The translations under genes were made by a program, and so were the position numbers. A model generated the notes under the pieces. That model did no database searches. It was not told where the DNA came from and saw only the letters and a list, made by a program, of their open reading frames with translations. From NCBI RefSeq assembly GCF_014651015.1, contig NZ_BMWB01000032.1, positions 1 through 42,753 on the forward strand: a stretch of 42,753 bases of DNA. Direction: 5' to 3'. The stretch comes from Streptomyces xantholiticus. GTDB lineage: Bacteria > Actinomycetota > Actinomycetes > Streptomycetales > Streptomycetaceae. Below are positions 18,187-26,337 of the stretch, one piece after another; positions within the stretch are counted from its first letter, which is position 1, and every line of letters starts with the position of its first letter.

Positions 18187-19195
18187 TCAGGCGGCGGTGA
18201 GCCAGTCCCGGTAGGCGCCCGCGAGGTCGTCGTCGCGGCGTGTGCCGCGTTCGATTCAGGAGATCACCGCCGGCCAGACGCCGAAGTGCTCGGCGACGGT
18301 GGTGAGGGTGATGTTCTTGGCCCGGCGTGCAGGCCGGAGGTCGGCGATGTCGGGGACCGTGACGGGTGTGGTGAGGTAGCGGAAGATCTCCCGGGCGATC
18401 GCGCGCTTGAGCAGGCGGATGATCTCTTTCTTCGTCCGTCCGCGGTGGTCTGGCGGGCGACGTATTCGCGGGTGCGGGAGTCGCTTGCCATGCGCACGAG
18501 GGCGATTCGGTAGAGGGCAGCGTTGGCGCCGCGGTCGCCGCCGCGGGAGAGGCGGTGGCGGTGGGTTCTGCCACTGGAGGCTGGAACCGGCGCCATGCCG
18601 CACAGGGCTGCGAAGGATGCTTCGGTGCGCAGGCGGTCGGGGTTTTGGCCGGCGGTGACCAGGAGCTGGGTCGCGGTGTCGGGCCCGACACCATAAGCGG
18701 CGCGCAGGCCGGGGTTGTGATCGGTGGCTGCGGCGTCCAGGGCGGCGGTGAGCGTCTCGTGTTCAGCGGTCAGGGCCTGGACCCGACGGGCGAGGCTCTT
18801 CAACGCGGTCAGCACAGCGACGCGCGGTCCGTCACCGCTGGGACGCAGTCGGGCCAGGGTGTCGGTGCGGGCTTTGCCGCGCAGGGCGGTGTATTTGACG
18901 CGGATGTCGTCCGGGGCGGTGATGAGGATCTGCGTGATCTGGTTGAGGGCGGCGGTGCGGGCCTTGACGGCGGATCGGGCCGCATTGTGGAGGGCGCGTA
19001 TGCCGCTGACGGTGTCGTCTTTGGGCACGACCGATGCCCGTCCCGAGAGCGCGGCGCGGGCGGCTGCGTAGGCGCGCCGTGGGCGTTCAGGAAGGCGATT
19101 GCCGCTGTGTATCCGGCGGTCGTGGTCGGGAACTCCGCGTCGGCGACATGACCGCCGCGCCACCTCGTCGGCGAGGGCCAGCTGTTCGCGCTCAA
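18187..19195 (-). pseudogene. IS110-family transposase with C-terminal Xre-like HTH, broken
   Basis: This is a different IS110 lineage from the one at 9-10 kb. From the N-terminal side: ADAEFPTTTAGYTAAIAFLN (then a frame change), VVPKDDTVSGIRALHNAARS, YGVGPDTATQLLVTAGQNPD, CGMAPVPASSGRTHRHRLSR (the serine Tnp domain), a frame change near 18440, KKEIIRLLKRAIAREIFRYL and finally an Xre-type HTH ITLTTVAEHFGVWPAVIS. A TGA interrupts the HTH; beyond it IERGTRRDDDLAGAYRDWL continues in frame to a second stop at 18189-18187. The first catalytic part of the DEDD domain is missing. It is not functional. Confidence 0.85.
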
Positions 19196-19628
19196 ACTGG
19201 AGCGCCGACGGGTTCGTTCCGATGCTCCGTCCGGGAGTTGCGGCTGTTCATGCAGGTCGAAGCTGCGGGTAGACGCTTCACGATCGTGTGGAGATCTGAC
19301 AATTCCTCGCAGATTTCAGAAGGTCTTTCCGTAATTTGCTTGCTTGTGACGGATTCCGGGACGCCCCGCTTCTCCCTGATCACGCGTGGCGACGTAGCTG
19401 TGAAGGATCGGCCCGGCCGCAGCCGGAGCCGGGCTTGGTTGACGTCCTGACGCCCCAGCGGCAGAGTGCGGCATCCGCTTCCCCGGGCGGCGGGGTGCCG
19501 GACGGCACCTCACCGAAACGGTTGTCCCGTGGGGCCACCCCTGTCCTTGGCGGGCATGGCGGTCGACGCGTCGGGTTTACCTGTTTGACGTACAGACGCT
19601 GCCTGATCACGCTGCATAGGATGACGAA
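19196..19628. other. intergenic, no confident gene; promoter-like end
   Basis: No frame has convincing codon bias. The stretch 19270-19370 is AT-richer than the neighbours. Near the right end, TAGGAT (19617-19622) lies six bases before the lipoprotein ATG and could serve as the -10 of a leaderless promoter; the same bases supply AGGA as a weak ribosome site. A TTGACG at 19585-19590 is too far away to pair with it. Confidence 0.4.
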
Positions 19629-20231
19629 ATGCGCTTCCAGGTCGTAGGCGTTCTTCTGACGGGGCTGGTGCTGACTGCTGGGTGCACCTTCTTGTCGGAA
19701 CCAGAATCGCGTGCCGACGAGCATTCCGTTCAGAGTGATGTCCGGATGACACTCACATCTTCCAAGGCGGAATACACCCGGGAGGAACAGATCGCTCTTT
19801 CCATCGGCCTCACCAATACAGGAAGAACGGACTGCACAGTCGGCCGAGTCTCGGAAGGCACCGTGACGATTGTGTCGTTCCTCCGTGACGGCGTGCCCGT
19901 GGCGCCGGCGGTGACGAACGGCAGCTACATCAACGGATTCGCGGACTTCCTGTCCGCCAACCTCGTTCCATTGCGTCCTGGCGCCTCGTTGTCCGTACCG
20001 TGGACGAGCGAGGGGGGTACGTCGTTGGAGGACCGCCGGGCGTTGAGGACCTCGAGCCTGGACAACTTCGATGAGGCTGCGCTCGCGTTCTGGGCGGTCG
20101 ACGTACCGGGGAAGTATGAACTGTCGGCCCGGTACGTCCATCCCCTGCTGCCCGCTGCACCGCCGGCCGGTAATCCCTGCGTTGCCTCGGGTGAAGCGGC
20201 CTCGGTCGCGTTCACCGTGACGGGAGGATGA
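19629..20231 (+). CDS. secreted lipoprotein, partner of the vWD protein
   Basis: A 200-residue lipoprotein: basic start MRFQ, a hydrophobic core and lipobox LTAGC with the lipidated Cys near residue 19. The mature part is a beta-rich, Ig-like domain (VRMTLTSSKAEYTREEQIAL, SIGLTNTGRTDCTVGRVSEG ... KYELSARYVHP), similar to intracellular-proteinase-inhibitor or DUF4232-like folds, although I cannot name the family with certainty. Its stop TGA (20229-20231) is next to the start of the following gene, so the two are translationally coupled and presumably act together outside the cell. Confidence 0.8.
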   Translation: MRFQVVGVLLTGLVLTAGCTFLSEPESRADEHSVQSDVRMTLTSSKAEYTREEQIALSIGLTNTGRTDCTVGRVSEGTVTIVSFLRDGVPVAPAVTNGSYINGFADFLSANLVPLRPGASLSVPWTSEGGTSLEDRRALRTSSLDNFDEAALAFWAVDVPGKYELSARYVHPLLPAAPPAGNPCVASGEAASVAFTVTGG

Positions 20232-20233
20232 CG

Positions 20234-22624
20234 TTGACGACCGTGTGGCACCGGCTTCGGCGGAGGGTGGTGGTCCCGGTCGCCGCCGCACTGGCTTTCA
20301 CGCTGGCGGTCTCGGTCGCGACGCCTGCAGCGGCAGTGGTCGCTGTCGGAGACAGCCTGCATGGCGTCTACGACGGATGCATCGCCAAGTTCACCGCCGC
20401 GGGCAAGCGTGATCTTGTCGACCAACTCGACCGATCCGCGCACAAGTTCAAGTTTGAGGAGTCAGCCGGCACCGTCTCCAACCCCGATTGGTGGAATTCT
20501 GAACGCGCTGCCAACGGGCAAGGCACCGGCGGGACGACCAAGTGGAACCCCAACGACACCACACCACTCCCTGGTGAAGACTCCGACGTACTCCGCGATA
20601 CCTGCGCCACGCTCTACCACGAAATGAGCCACCTCGCGGATTACGACAAGGGCACCAACCGGCGCGACACCTGCCGCTACATGAGTGCCGGAAACGAAGT
20701 CGATACCGGCATCACTGTCGCTGAAGTCAAAGCGACCCGTAAGGAAAACGAGTACCGGGCCACTCAACGGGGTCTCCTTCCACGCACCAAATACGGTTCC
20801 GGTACCACCCTCCCGCCCGAGGGCACCGACTGCCTGGACAAGCCAGACCCTCCGCCGTCCCAGGGGGGATGCGGCGCAGGATGCGCGATCGGCACGGGCG
20901 ACCCGCATCTGACAACGTTCGACGGTCTCTTCTACGACTTCCAATCGGTGGGAGAGTTCGTGCTGACCCGCTTGTCCACCCGAGGGCCGGATGTCCGCCA
21001 CCTGGAGATTCAGGGCAGATTGAGCCCGCTACCGGGCTTGAGCACGGTGTCGCTCTTTTCGGCGGTGGCCGCCGACGTGGGAGGCGACCGGGTCGGGGTG
21101 TACCTGGAGAGTTCCGGTGCTGTACTTCGTGTGGACGGCAAGGCCGTCGTGGCATCGAGCGGCGTACGTACACTGCCGCACGGTGGAGAGATCGAGCAGC
21201 GCGGTCCCGATACCGTCGAGATTCGTTGGCCGGACCGGTCGGTGCTGCTGGTGGAGGCGGTGGGGACGTCGTCGCTCACCGTCTCGATCTACCTCGCGGA
21301 TGCCCACAAGGGAGCAGTGGAGGGGCTGTTCGGCAATGACGACGGTCGGCCAGACAACGACGTGGTGGTGCGTGGCGGCCGCGTGCTCGGTGCGACACCG
21401 GCGCCCGAGGCCCTGCATTCCACATACGCGGACGGTTGGCGGGTTACGCAGAGTCAGTCACTGTTCGATTACAAGCCTGGCCAGACCACCGACACGTTCA
21501 CCGACCGTACGTTCCCGCATGAGACCGTCGTGGCGGCAGATCTTCCCAATCGGGCCGCCGCCGAGGCGACTTGCCGCAAGGCACATGTCACCGCGGCGCG
21601 ATCTCTGGAAGCGTGCATTCTCGACGTCGGACTCACCGGCGAGATTGCGTTCGCCGCTGCGGCGGCCGCAACGCAGAAGCAACTCGCCGCAGGCACGGCA
21701 ACCAAGCTGTCCGTCCAGCAGCCCGACGGTAAGGCCGAACTGGCCTTCGACGGGATGTCGGGCCAGAGGGTCTTCATGGACGTGCTGTCGTCGGACCTGC
21801 CCGACCAATGTGACGCTCTCCATCTGATGAATCCGTCCGGAACAAAGTTGGCCGGCGGCTGCATCGTGGACGGAAAGGGCTTCGTCGATGCGACCGCCCT
21901 GACCGCGACCGGCCGGTACCGGTTGGTTCTGGCACCCGCCGACGGTGCCACCGGTCAGGCAGTCGTGCGAGTGATCACGACTGTCGATCAAGTGGGCGCG
22001 ATCTCCAAAGGAGATCCGTCCGTGAGCGCGGGCGTCGGCAGGGCTGGCGGGGAGAGTCGCCTCTCGTTCACTGGTACCGCCGGGCAGAAAGTCTTCGTGG
22101 ACGTGCCCGAATCCACTCTGCCCGACATGTGCAACGTATTCAGACTGCTCGATCCTGCAAACGACGTCATCGCTCATGGCTGCGTGGCCCACGGCAACGG
22201 CTGGATCGACGCCGTCACCCTGCCGGAGTCGGGCCCGTACACGATTCTCGTCGACCCCGCAGACCGCACCACCGGCGTCTCACAACTGCGCCTGATTGAG
22301 GTCGTCGACCAAGTCGGAACCACCAACGTAGACGGCCCCAAACTCGTTGCGAGCATCGTTCAGGCCGGTGCCGCAAGCCGCTTCCGCTTTTCGGGCAGCG
22401 CCGGACAGAGAGTCTTCGTCGACGTACCTGTGTCGACGCTGCCCGACCAGTGCGACGTGCTCAAACTGCTTGGCCCCGGTGATGAGGTCCTCGCCAGCGG
22501 GTGCGTGACCAATGGAAAGGGCGGTATCGACGGCACCGTTCTGCCTACCACCGGTGACTACACGCTCCTCGTCGACCCCGCCGACCGCACCACTGGAACG
22601 GCACACCTGCGCCTGCACACCTGA
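20234..22624 (+). CDS. large secreted protein: HExxH domain, vWD domain, three C-terminal repeats
   Basis: About 796 residues. GGGAGG (20222-20227) touches the ATG at 20228, so TTG at 20234 with six-base spacing is the better start; both give a long Sec signal ending near TPAAA. Residues about 40-200 form a Cys-containing domain with LYHEMSHLAD (HExxH, near residue 129), the motif of zinc metallopeptidases. Near 222, GDPHLTTFDGLFYDFQ opens a vWD-type domain that runs to about 400 (LFGNDDGRPDNDVVV). Three repeats of about 107 residues start near 504, 612 and 718 (F.G..GQ.VF.DV, LP..C, L..TG.Y.L...P..TTG). It is coupled to the upstream lipoprotein gene. The combination suggests an extracellular protease or adhesin-like enzyme held near the cell; substrate unknown. 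A third zinc ligand (Glu, Asp or His) is not obvious. Confidence 0.85.
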   Translation: MTTVWHRLRRRVVVPVAAALAFTLAVSVATPAAAVVAVGDSLHGVYDGCIAKFTAAGKRDLVDQLDRSAHKFKFEESAGTVSNPDWWNSERAANGQGTGGTTKWNPNDTTPLPGEDSDVLRDTCATLYHEMSHLADYDKGTNRRDTCRYMSAGNEVDTGITVAEVKATRKENEYRATQRGLLPRTKYGSGTTLPPEGTDCLDKPDPPPSQGGCGAGCAIGTGDPHLTTFDGLFYDFQSVGEFVLTRLSTRGPDVRHLEIQGRLSPLPGLSTVSLFSAVAADVGGDRVGVYLESSGAVLRVDGKAVVASSGVRTLPHGGEIEQRGPDTVEIRWPDRSVLLVEAVGTSSLTVSIYLADAHKGAVEGLFGNDDGRPDNDVVVRGGRVLGATPAPEALHSTYADGWRVTQSQSLFDYKPGQTTDTFTDRTFPHETVVAADLPNRAAAEATCRKAHVTAARSLEACILDVGLTGEIAFAAAAAATQKQLAAGTATKLSVQQPDGKAELAFDGMSGQRVFMDVLSSDLPDQCDALHLMNPSGTKLAGGCIVDGKGFVDATALTATGRYRLVLAPADGATGQAVVRVITTVDQVGAISKGDPSVSAGVGRAGGESRLSFTGTAGQKVFVDVPESTLPDMCNVFRLLDPANDVIAHGCVAHGNGWIDAVTLPESGPYTILVDPADRTTGVSQLRLIEVVDQVGTTNVDGPKLVASIVQAGAASRFRFSGSAGQRVFVDVPVSTLPDQCDVLKLLGPGDEVLASGCVTNGKGGIDGTVLPTTGDYTLLVDPADRTTGTAHLRLHT

Positions 22625-22739
22625 AGTATGTGCCAGCCGCTCACCTGTGCCGGGCAGCCAAACCCGACGGGCAAGGTGGGGTGTTCAGGCGCAATTCCCC
22701 TTGGGTTCGTCGCGAGAGTGCTCCGGGAATCTGCGAGCC

Positions 22740-22995
22740 CGTCGGTTTCAAGTCGTCGGTGACAGCATGATCGAGGCCGCCATCTGCGACGGTGACATCG
22801 TCACCGTTCGACGCCAGGACTCCGCCGACCACGGGGACGTTGTCGCCGCGCTGCTGGACGGCGAGGCCACCGTCAAGCGCCTGCGCCGCGAGAACGGCGG
22901 ATGTGGCTGATGCTCCACAACGTGGCGTACGAGCCGATCCCGGGCGACGACGCGGCCATCCTCCGCAAGGTGTCGCCGTCCTGCGCACTCTCTGA
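22740..22995 (+). pseudogene. LexA C-terminal peptidase fragment
   Basis: RFQVVGDSMIEAAICDGDIV carries the S24 serine (GDSM), and DGEATVKRLRRENG the catalytic lysine. After a frame change near 22905 the sequence continues VWLMLHNVAYEPIPGDDAAI, and after a second near 22970 it ends VAVLRTL and stop at 22993-22995. These are the LexA/UmuD-type autopeptidase fold and its usual end. The DNA-binding N-terminal domain and cleavage-site region are missing, so this is a remnant of a second lexA-like gene. Confidence 0.75.
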
Positions 22996-23019
22996 GGACC
23001 ACGAAGAGCGGTCCGCCCG

Positions 23020-23211
23020 GTCGACGATGGGCTCTACAACCAGCCGGTCAACAAGCTCGCGACGGTGCTGGCGTTCCGCTTCGGCTTCACCTACCAGGAC
23101 TACCACGGGCCCGTCCTGCTGACCGGCGGCGCGGACGCCGAGGGCGAGACGGTGCCGCTCTCCAAGGACAAGCTCCTGGCGCTGCTGACCAGCCTCGAAG
23201 AGGAGCTCTAA
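23020..23211 (+). pseudogene. 3' fragment of an unknown small protein gene
   Basis: In frame from about 23020: VDDGLYNQPVNKLATVLAFR, then FGFTYQDYHGPVLLTGGADA and KDKLLALLTSLEEEL before the stop at 23209-23211. Codon use is coding-like but there is no start; the frame is open back to the LexA stop at 22995. LTGGADAEGETVPLS resembles short proteins of actinomycete plasmids and phages. The gene was probably cut at its 5' end when it joined the LexA fragment. The tandem hairpin follows ten bases after the stop. Confidence 0.5.
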
Positions 23212-23220
23212 GCCCCACCG

Positions 23221-23283
23221 CCGGAGCAGCCCGAAGGCTGCTCCGGCCCCCCTTGCGGCGGGGGAGTGGCACCCCCGCCGCAA
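23221..23283 (+). promoter_or_regulatory. tandem-hairpin intergenic element, copy 1
   Basis: First stem: CCGGAGCAGCC (23221-23231), loop CGAA, GGCTGCTCCGG (23236-23246), perfect. Second stem: TTGCGGCGGGGG (23253-23264), loop AGTGGCA, CCCCCGCCGCAA (23272-23283), perfect 12 bp. The next gene's ribosome site (GAGAGGA) follows about 20 bases later. The first hairpin probably terminates transcription of the upstream gene; the role of the second is unknown. Confidence 0.75.
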
Positions 23284-23317
23284 CCGAAACACGCAACCCT
23301 TCTGAGAGGAACGCAGC

Positions 23318-23571
23318 ATGTCCGACACCCTGCTCCGCACCCTCGACCTCACGAGCCCGGCGACCTCGTCATCTACCACGGCAGCATCACCGACCGGCAC
23401 GGCCTGTACCTCGCTAAGCCCTGTGACTGCTTCTACTGCGCCCGCGCCGACTACTTGGGCAGCGATGACGTCCGGTACCGGCTGACCGACCCGTACTCGG
23501 ACGACCCGAACGCCCTCACGCTGCGCTGCGTACGCCGCCAGTCCGTCACCCGGTCCACCGCCAACGCCTGA
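23318..23571 (+). pseudogene. small unknown gene with early frameshift
   Basis: GAGAGGA lies eight bases before the ATG at 23318, which opens MSDTLLRTLDLT. The coding-like continuation PGDLVIYHGSITDRHGLYLA, KPCDCFYCARADYLG, RYRLTDPYSDDPNALTLRCV is in another phase, so a one-base change near 23350 separates start and body. Joined, it would be about 85 residues with CDCFYC as a possible metal or structural Cys cluster. Function unknown. It sits between the two copies of the tandem hairpin. Confidence 0.6.
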
Positions 23572-23586
23572 CCCAAGCGGTACCGG

Positions 23587-23644
23587 CCGGAGCAGCCCGG
23601 AGGCTGCTCCGGCCCCCGGCGGTGGGGGAGTGGCACCCCCGCCG
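23587..23644 (+). promoter_or_regulatory. tandem-hairpin intergenic element, copy 2
   Basis: First stem: CCGGAGCAGCC (23587-23597), loop CGGA, GGCTGCTCCGG (23602-23612), identical in its arms to copy 1. Second stem: GCGGTGGGGG, loop AGTGGCA, CCCCCGCCGC (to about 23643), where one G-C of copy 1 is replaced by a G-T pair. The ribosome site and start (GTG 23676 or ATG 23679) of the next gene follow about 35 bases on. Confidence 0.75.
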
Positions 23645-23678
23645 CGCCGGAAACGCACCCCGAGAAAGGGCACCCGTG

Positions 23679-24524
23679 ATGAGCGCGCACACCTTCGACA
23701 TCGTCAGCCAGTTGGTCAGCGTCCTGACCCTGTCGGCCCGTATCGCCGAGTCCGGCAGCATTACGCATCTGCCGGAGACTGTCCGCCCTGTGGGCTGGGC
23801 GGCGCACTACGCCGGGGCCGAGCTGTCCTGGGAGCGGGTGGCGGAGGCCCGTGTGAGTCAGGAAGTTGCGCCGCTGCTCGCTGAGATCGCGTCGGCGGAG
23901 CTCCCGGCCGACGTGGCCCACCGGTACGCGTCCGTGGAGAGCTGGCGGCGGGCAGCGGTCGCGGAGACGCGCCGGATCGCCGGCAAAGAGGCGTACGAGC
24001 GCGTGGTGGGCGAGATGCGCCGGGAGGCTCTGGCCGCGATCGACGCCAAGGGGGCGGCGTTCCAGCCGGTCGAGTGGGAGGAGTCCGCGCGCGTCTTCCG
24101 CGTACAGGGCGAGTGGACCGTCACGGTGTCCGTCAGCGGGAGTGACCACACGGCCGTACGGGAGGCGTTCGCGGCCGGCCTGTCCGGCAGGCGCGACGAG
24201 ATCCTGGCGGGGGAGGCCGGCCAGGTGTGTCTCCATGTGGTTCGGATCGGTTCGAGCGCGCGGAAATGTCCATCCCGTTTTGCCGGGGCGGCCCTTCTCC
24301 GTGCTGCGATGCCAGTGAACCCCCTGGTGGGGTGTCTTCTGACCTGCTTCTCGCACCAAGAAGGGCGCTGCTCGCCGTTTGAGGGTTCTTCGGGGAGCCC
24401 CGTTCGCTGCCGTGGCCTGCGGCGACGGCTCGGTCCGGTGTGCCTCTCGCCGCATGTGGCGGCTCCTGAAGCTCGCCTCCGGCGGCGGCCGCCTGAGATG
24501 GTGGAGCGGAATGTCGTCACGTAG
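23679..24524 (+). CDS. unknown soluble protein with altered C-terminus
   Basis: The ATG at 23679 (or GTG 23676) follows GAGAAAGGG. About the first 190 residues are coding-like and mostly helical: MSAHTFDIVSQLVSVLTLSA, WAAHYAGAELSWERVAEARV, ARYA-type segments, VVGEMRREALAAIDAKGAAF, WTVTVSVSGSDHTAVREAFA. I do not know the function; similar proteins occur in Streptomyces plasmid and ICE gene sets. After about GEAGQ (24225) the composition changes, with many Cys, Arg and Pro, and the reading to 24524 looks non-coding, so the natural end was probably lost and the frame runs on for about 100 codons. Confidence 0.55.
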   Translation: MSAHTFDIVSQLVSVLTLSARIAESGSITHLPETVRPVGWAAHYAGAELSWERVAEARVSQEVAPLLAEIASAELPADVAHRYASVESWRRAAVAETRRIAGKEAYERVVGEMRREALAAIDAKGAAFQPVEWEESARVFRVQGEWTVTVSVSGSDHTAVREAFAAGLSGRRDEILAGEAGQVCLHVVRIGSSARKCPSRFAGAALLRAAMPVNPLVGCLLTCFSHQEGRCSPFEGSSGSPVRCRGLRRRLGPVCLSPHVAAPEARLRRRPPEMVERNVVT

Positions 24525-24541
24525 GAAAGAGGGGAGTCTGG

Positions 24542-24928
24542 GTGACCGGCGAAGGTAGTTTCCCAGAGCTGATCCGCGACGATGACCCATGGCAGGGAAG
24601 CCTCGACGTGATGGGCAGTGTGCACATCAGGGTGCGGCAGTGGGAGCCCGGCCGGCTCACAGCGGTGATCAGCGGTCCCGGCGCCTGGAAGTACGAAGAG
24701 GTGTTCGCCTGGCTGCGCACGGAGTATCCGCACGACGCCGTGGAGCTCTTCCACCACCATCCCGGCGACTGGATGGACATGGCCTTCTACGCGGCGCTGA
24801 CGGTGGCCGACGAGGGCAGCGTGACCCGGACGCGGATCTTCGGAGACACACTGGCGCAGCGCCTGGGGCCTTCCCTGTACGCGATGGAGGATCCTGAGGA
24901 CGAGTCGGGCGGTTATGGCGGACCATGA
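24542..24928 (+). CDS. unknown 128-residue acidic protein
   Basis: GTG start at 24542 with GAGGGGAG about nine bases before. The sequence is soluble and acidic: HIRVRQWEPGRLTAVISGPG, WKYEEVFAWLRTEYPHDAVE, LFHHHPGDWMDMAFYAALTV. There is no known motif. The stop at 24926-24928 overlaps the start of the next gene at 24915, so the two are probably co-translated. It may be a partner of the membrane protein; no function can be assigned. Confidence 0.65.
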   Translation: MTGEGSFPELIRDDDPWQGSLDVMGSVHIRVRQWEPGRLTAVISGPGAWKYEEVFAWLRTEYPHDAVELFHHHPGDWMDMAFYAALTVADEGSVTRTRIFGDTLAQRLGPSLYAMEDPEDESGGYGGP

Positions 24929-25253
24929 GTGGTTTAGCTATTTCAGCGCATCCCGCACCAATGAACGACAAAAAGGGGTTGGACAGTTGACGCTCTACGG
25001 TATCAAGCCGGTCTACATTGCTGGGGTCTCGTTCCTCTGCCTCGCGGCTGGCGCGGTACAGCTGTTCCGGCATGGTGGCCCCTACTGGTTGATGATCGTC
25101 CTCTTCGTGGCCGTGGCCTGGAGCAACGGGCAGTGGCGGGAGGCCGGGCAACGGGACCCGGCCCAGCTCTCCAGCTCCGCCTTCTTCGTGATGCTGCTGG
25201 CACCCTTCGTGAGCGCTGGCGCGCTGGTGTGGGGAATCGCTATGGAGCTGTGA
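24915..25253 (+). CDS. small membrane protein, three helices
   Basis: 112 residues from the ATG at 24915, which overlaps the upstream gene. An alternative start is the TTG at 24987, which has AAGGGG eight bases upstream and gives an 88-residue protein beginning at LTLYGIKPVYIAG. Hydrophobic segments: VYIAGVSFLCLAAGAVQLF, YWLMIVLFVAVAW and FFVMLLAPFVSAGALVWGIA. No catalytic motif. Family unknown. Confidence 0.65.
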   Translation: MADHEWFSYFSASRTNERQKGVGQLTLYGIKPVYIAGVSFLCLAAGAVQLFRHGGPYWLMIVLFVAVAWSNGQWREAGQRDPAQLSSSAFFVMLLAPFVSAGALVWGIAMEL

Positions 25254-25317
25254 CCCTGGTCGGGAGTTCAGGCACTGGCTAATGGTCACGTCCGTACGCC
25301 TCCCGCCTCCGCTCTCC

Positions 25318-25339
25318 CCGGGCCCCGGCAGGGGCCCGG
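25318..25339. terminator. 9-bp GC hairpin, first copy of a repeated type
   Basis: CCGGGCCCC (25318-25326), loop GGCA, GGGGCCCGG (25331-25339). It lies between the converging membrane-protein gene (ends 25253) and the hydrolase gene (ends 25489), so it can end transcription from either side. The sequence CGTTCCCGTCAAGGAGCAGC follows at 25356-25375 and recurs near 29021. The rest of 25254-25488 holds no gene. Confidence 0.6.
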
Positions 25340-25488
25340 ACCCAGCCGCCCCTGCCGTTCCCGTCAAGGAGCAGCCCCACCGTCGGCCCGGATCCGGAGA
25401 CGGCCCGGCTCGTCTTCATACCAGCCTGGTGGGTTCGACGGCTTCACGGGGGCGTCCAGGCCGCGGCGTGACATCACCAGGGAAAATC

Positions 25489-26289
25489 TCAGGTGCGGTA
25501 GCGGGCCAGCTCCCATGGGTCGTGCGCGGAGAAGATCTCGACCTGGTCATCGTGGTCACGGACCAGCTCGCGCAGTCTGGCCTGAGTTCCGAGCCGCAGG
25601 TCCCGGTGCGCCTGTGAGTGCGTCTGGACGATGTCCAGCAGCGGATGGGGTTCCTTCAATTCGCCGACTTCCCGGTGGTAGTAGTAGGCGTCGCCGCAGT
25701 GGAGGAGCCACCGATCGCCGTTCAGCACGGCAACCCCGGTGTGGCCGACTGTGTGACCCCCGAGGGGGATGAGTTTGATCTCCGGTGACAGTCCCTTCGG
25801 CTCCAACGCGGTGAAGCCGAACCACTGCTCGCCAAGCTCGTGATCGTAGGTGACCCATTTGGGTTCGTGTGCCCAGTGGGCCGGGCGGTAGCGGAAGCTG
25901 GACGCCTCGGCGCGCGCCACGGCAAGTTCGGCGGCCATCACGTGGACCTGGGCGCCGGGGAAGTCGGGAAGGCCGCCGCTGTGGTCTACATCGAGGTGAG
26001 TCACGATGATATGGCGCACGTCGGATGGTGCATAGCCGAGCCTGACGACCTGCCGGATGGCCGTCTCCTCCTCGTCGAGCGCGGGTTGTGCCATCTCGAG
26101 CCACTCGGCGCCGAGCGTGCCGCCCGGATCCCGGACGTTGCCGAGGCCCAGTCCGGTCTCGACCAGGACCAAGCCGTCGGCGTCGGTCTCGACCAGCAGG
26201 CAGTGATTCACAGCAGGCATGGGTTGTGGGCCGTCGTAGGTGGCTTCGATCGTCCGGACCGATCCGCAGTTCAAGTGATGGATCTTCAT
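25489..26289 (-). CDS. MBL-fold metallo-hydrolase (AHL-lactonase-like)
   Basis: A 266-residue cytosolic enzyme starting MKIHHLNCGSV at 26289. The di-metal motif HLDVDH is near residue 97, with further ligands GGHTVGHTG, LLHCGDAYYY and SAHDPWEL in the expected order. The early MPAVNHCLLVETDADGLVLV segment and overall order resemble the AiiA/lactonase branch. It should hydrolyse a lactone or ester; the real substrate is unknown. It is divergent from the MerR gene (26338), with 48 bases between the starts, so MerR probably controls it. The intergenic AACTTAAACTGCGATTCAAGTC contains an imperfect inverted repeat suited to a MerR dimer. Confidence 0.85.
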   Translation of the reverse strand: MKIHHLNCGSVRTIEATYDGPQPMPAVNHCLLVETDADGLVLVETGLGLGNVRDPGGTLGAEWLEMAQPALDEEETAIRQVVRLGYAPSDVRHIIVTHLDVDHSGGLPDFPGAQVHVMAAELAVARAEASSFRYRPAHWAHEPKWVTYDHELGEQWFGFTALEPKGLSPEIKLIPLGGHTVGHTGVAVLNGDRWLLHCGDAYYYHREVGELKEPHPLLDIVQTHSQAHRDLRLGTQARLRELVRDHDDQVEIFSAHDPWELARYRT

Positions 26290-26337
26290 GGCGACTAGGC
26301 TGCAACTTAAACTGCGATTCAAGTCAAGGGGACGTCG
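26290..26337. promoter_or_regulatory. divergent promoter region with MerR-type operator candidate
   Basis: The 48-base gap between the hydrolase and MerR starts holds GCAACTTAAACTGCG and ATTCAAGTC, where ACTTAAA/TTCAAGT form an imperfect dyad of the kind MerR proteins bind between -35 and -10. The region is AT-rich compared with its surroundings. Confidence 0.4.

Noticed and set aside
16955..18694. A 579-codon minus-strand frame
   Set aside because: It covers the antisense of the DUF1877 gene and the small Cys/His gene, with no coding-like stretch of its own.
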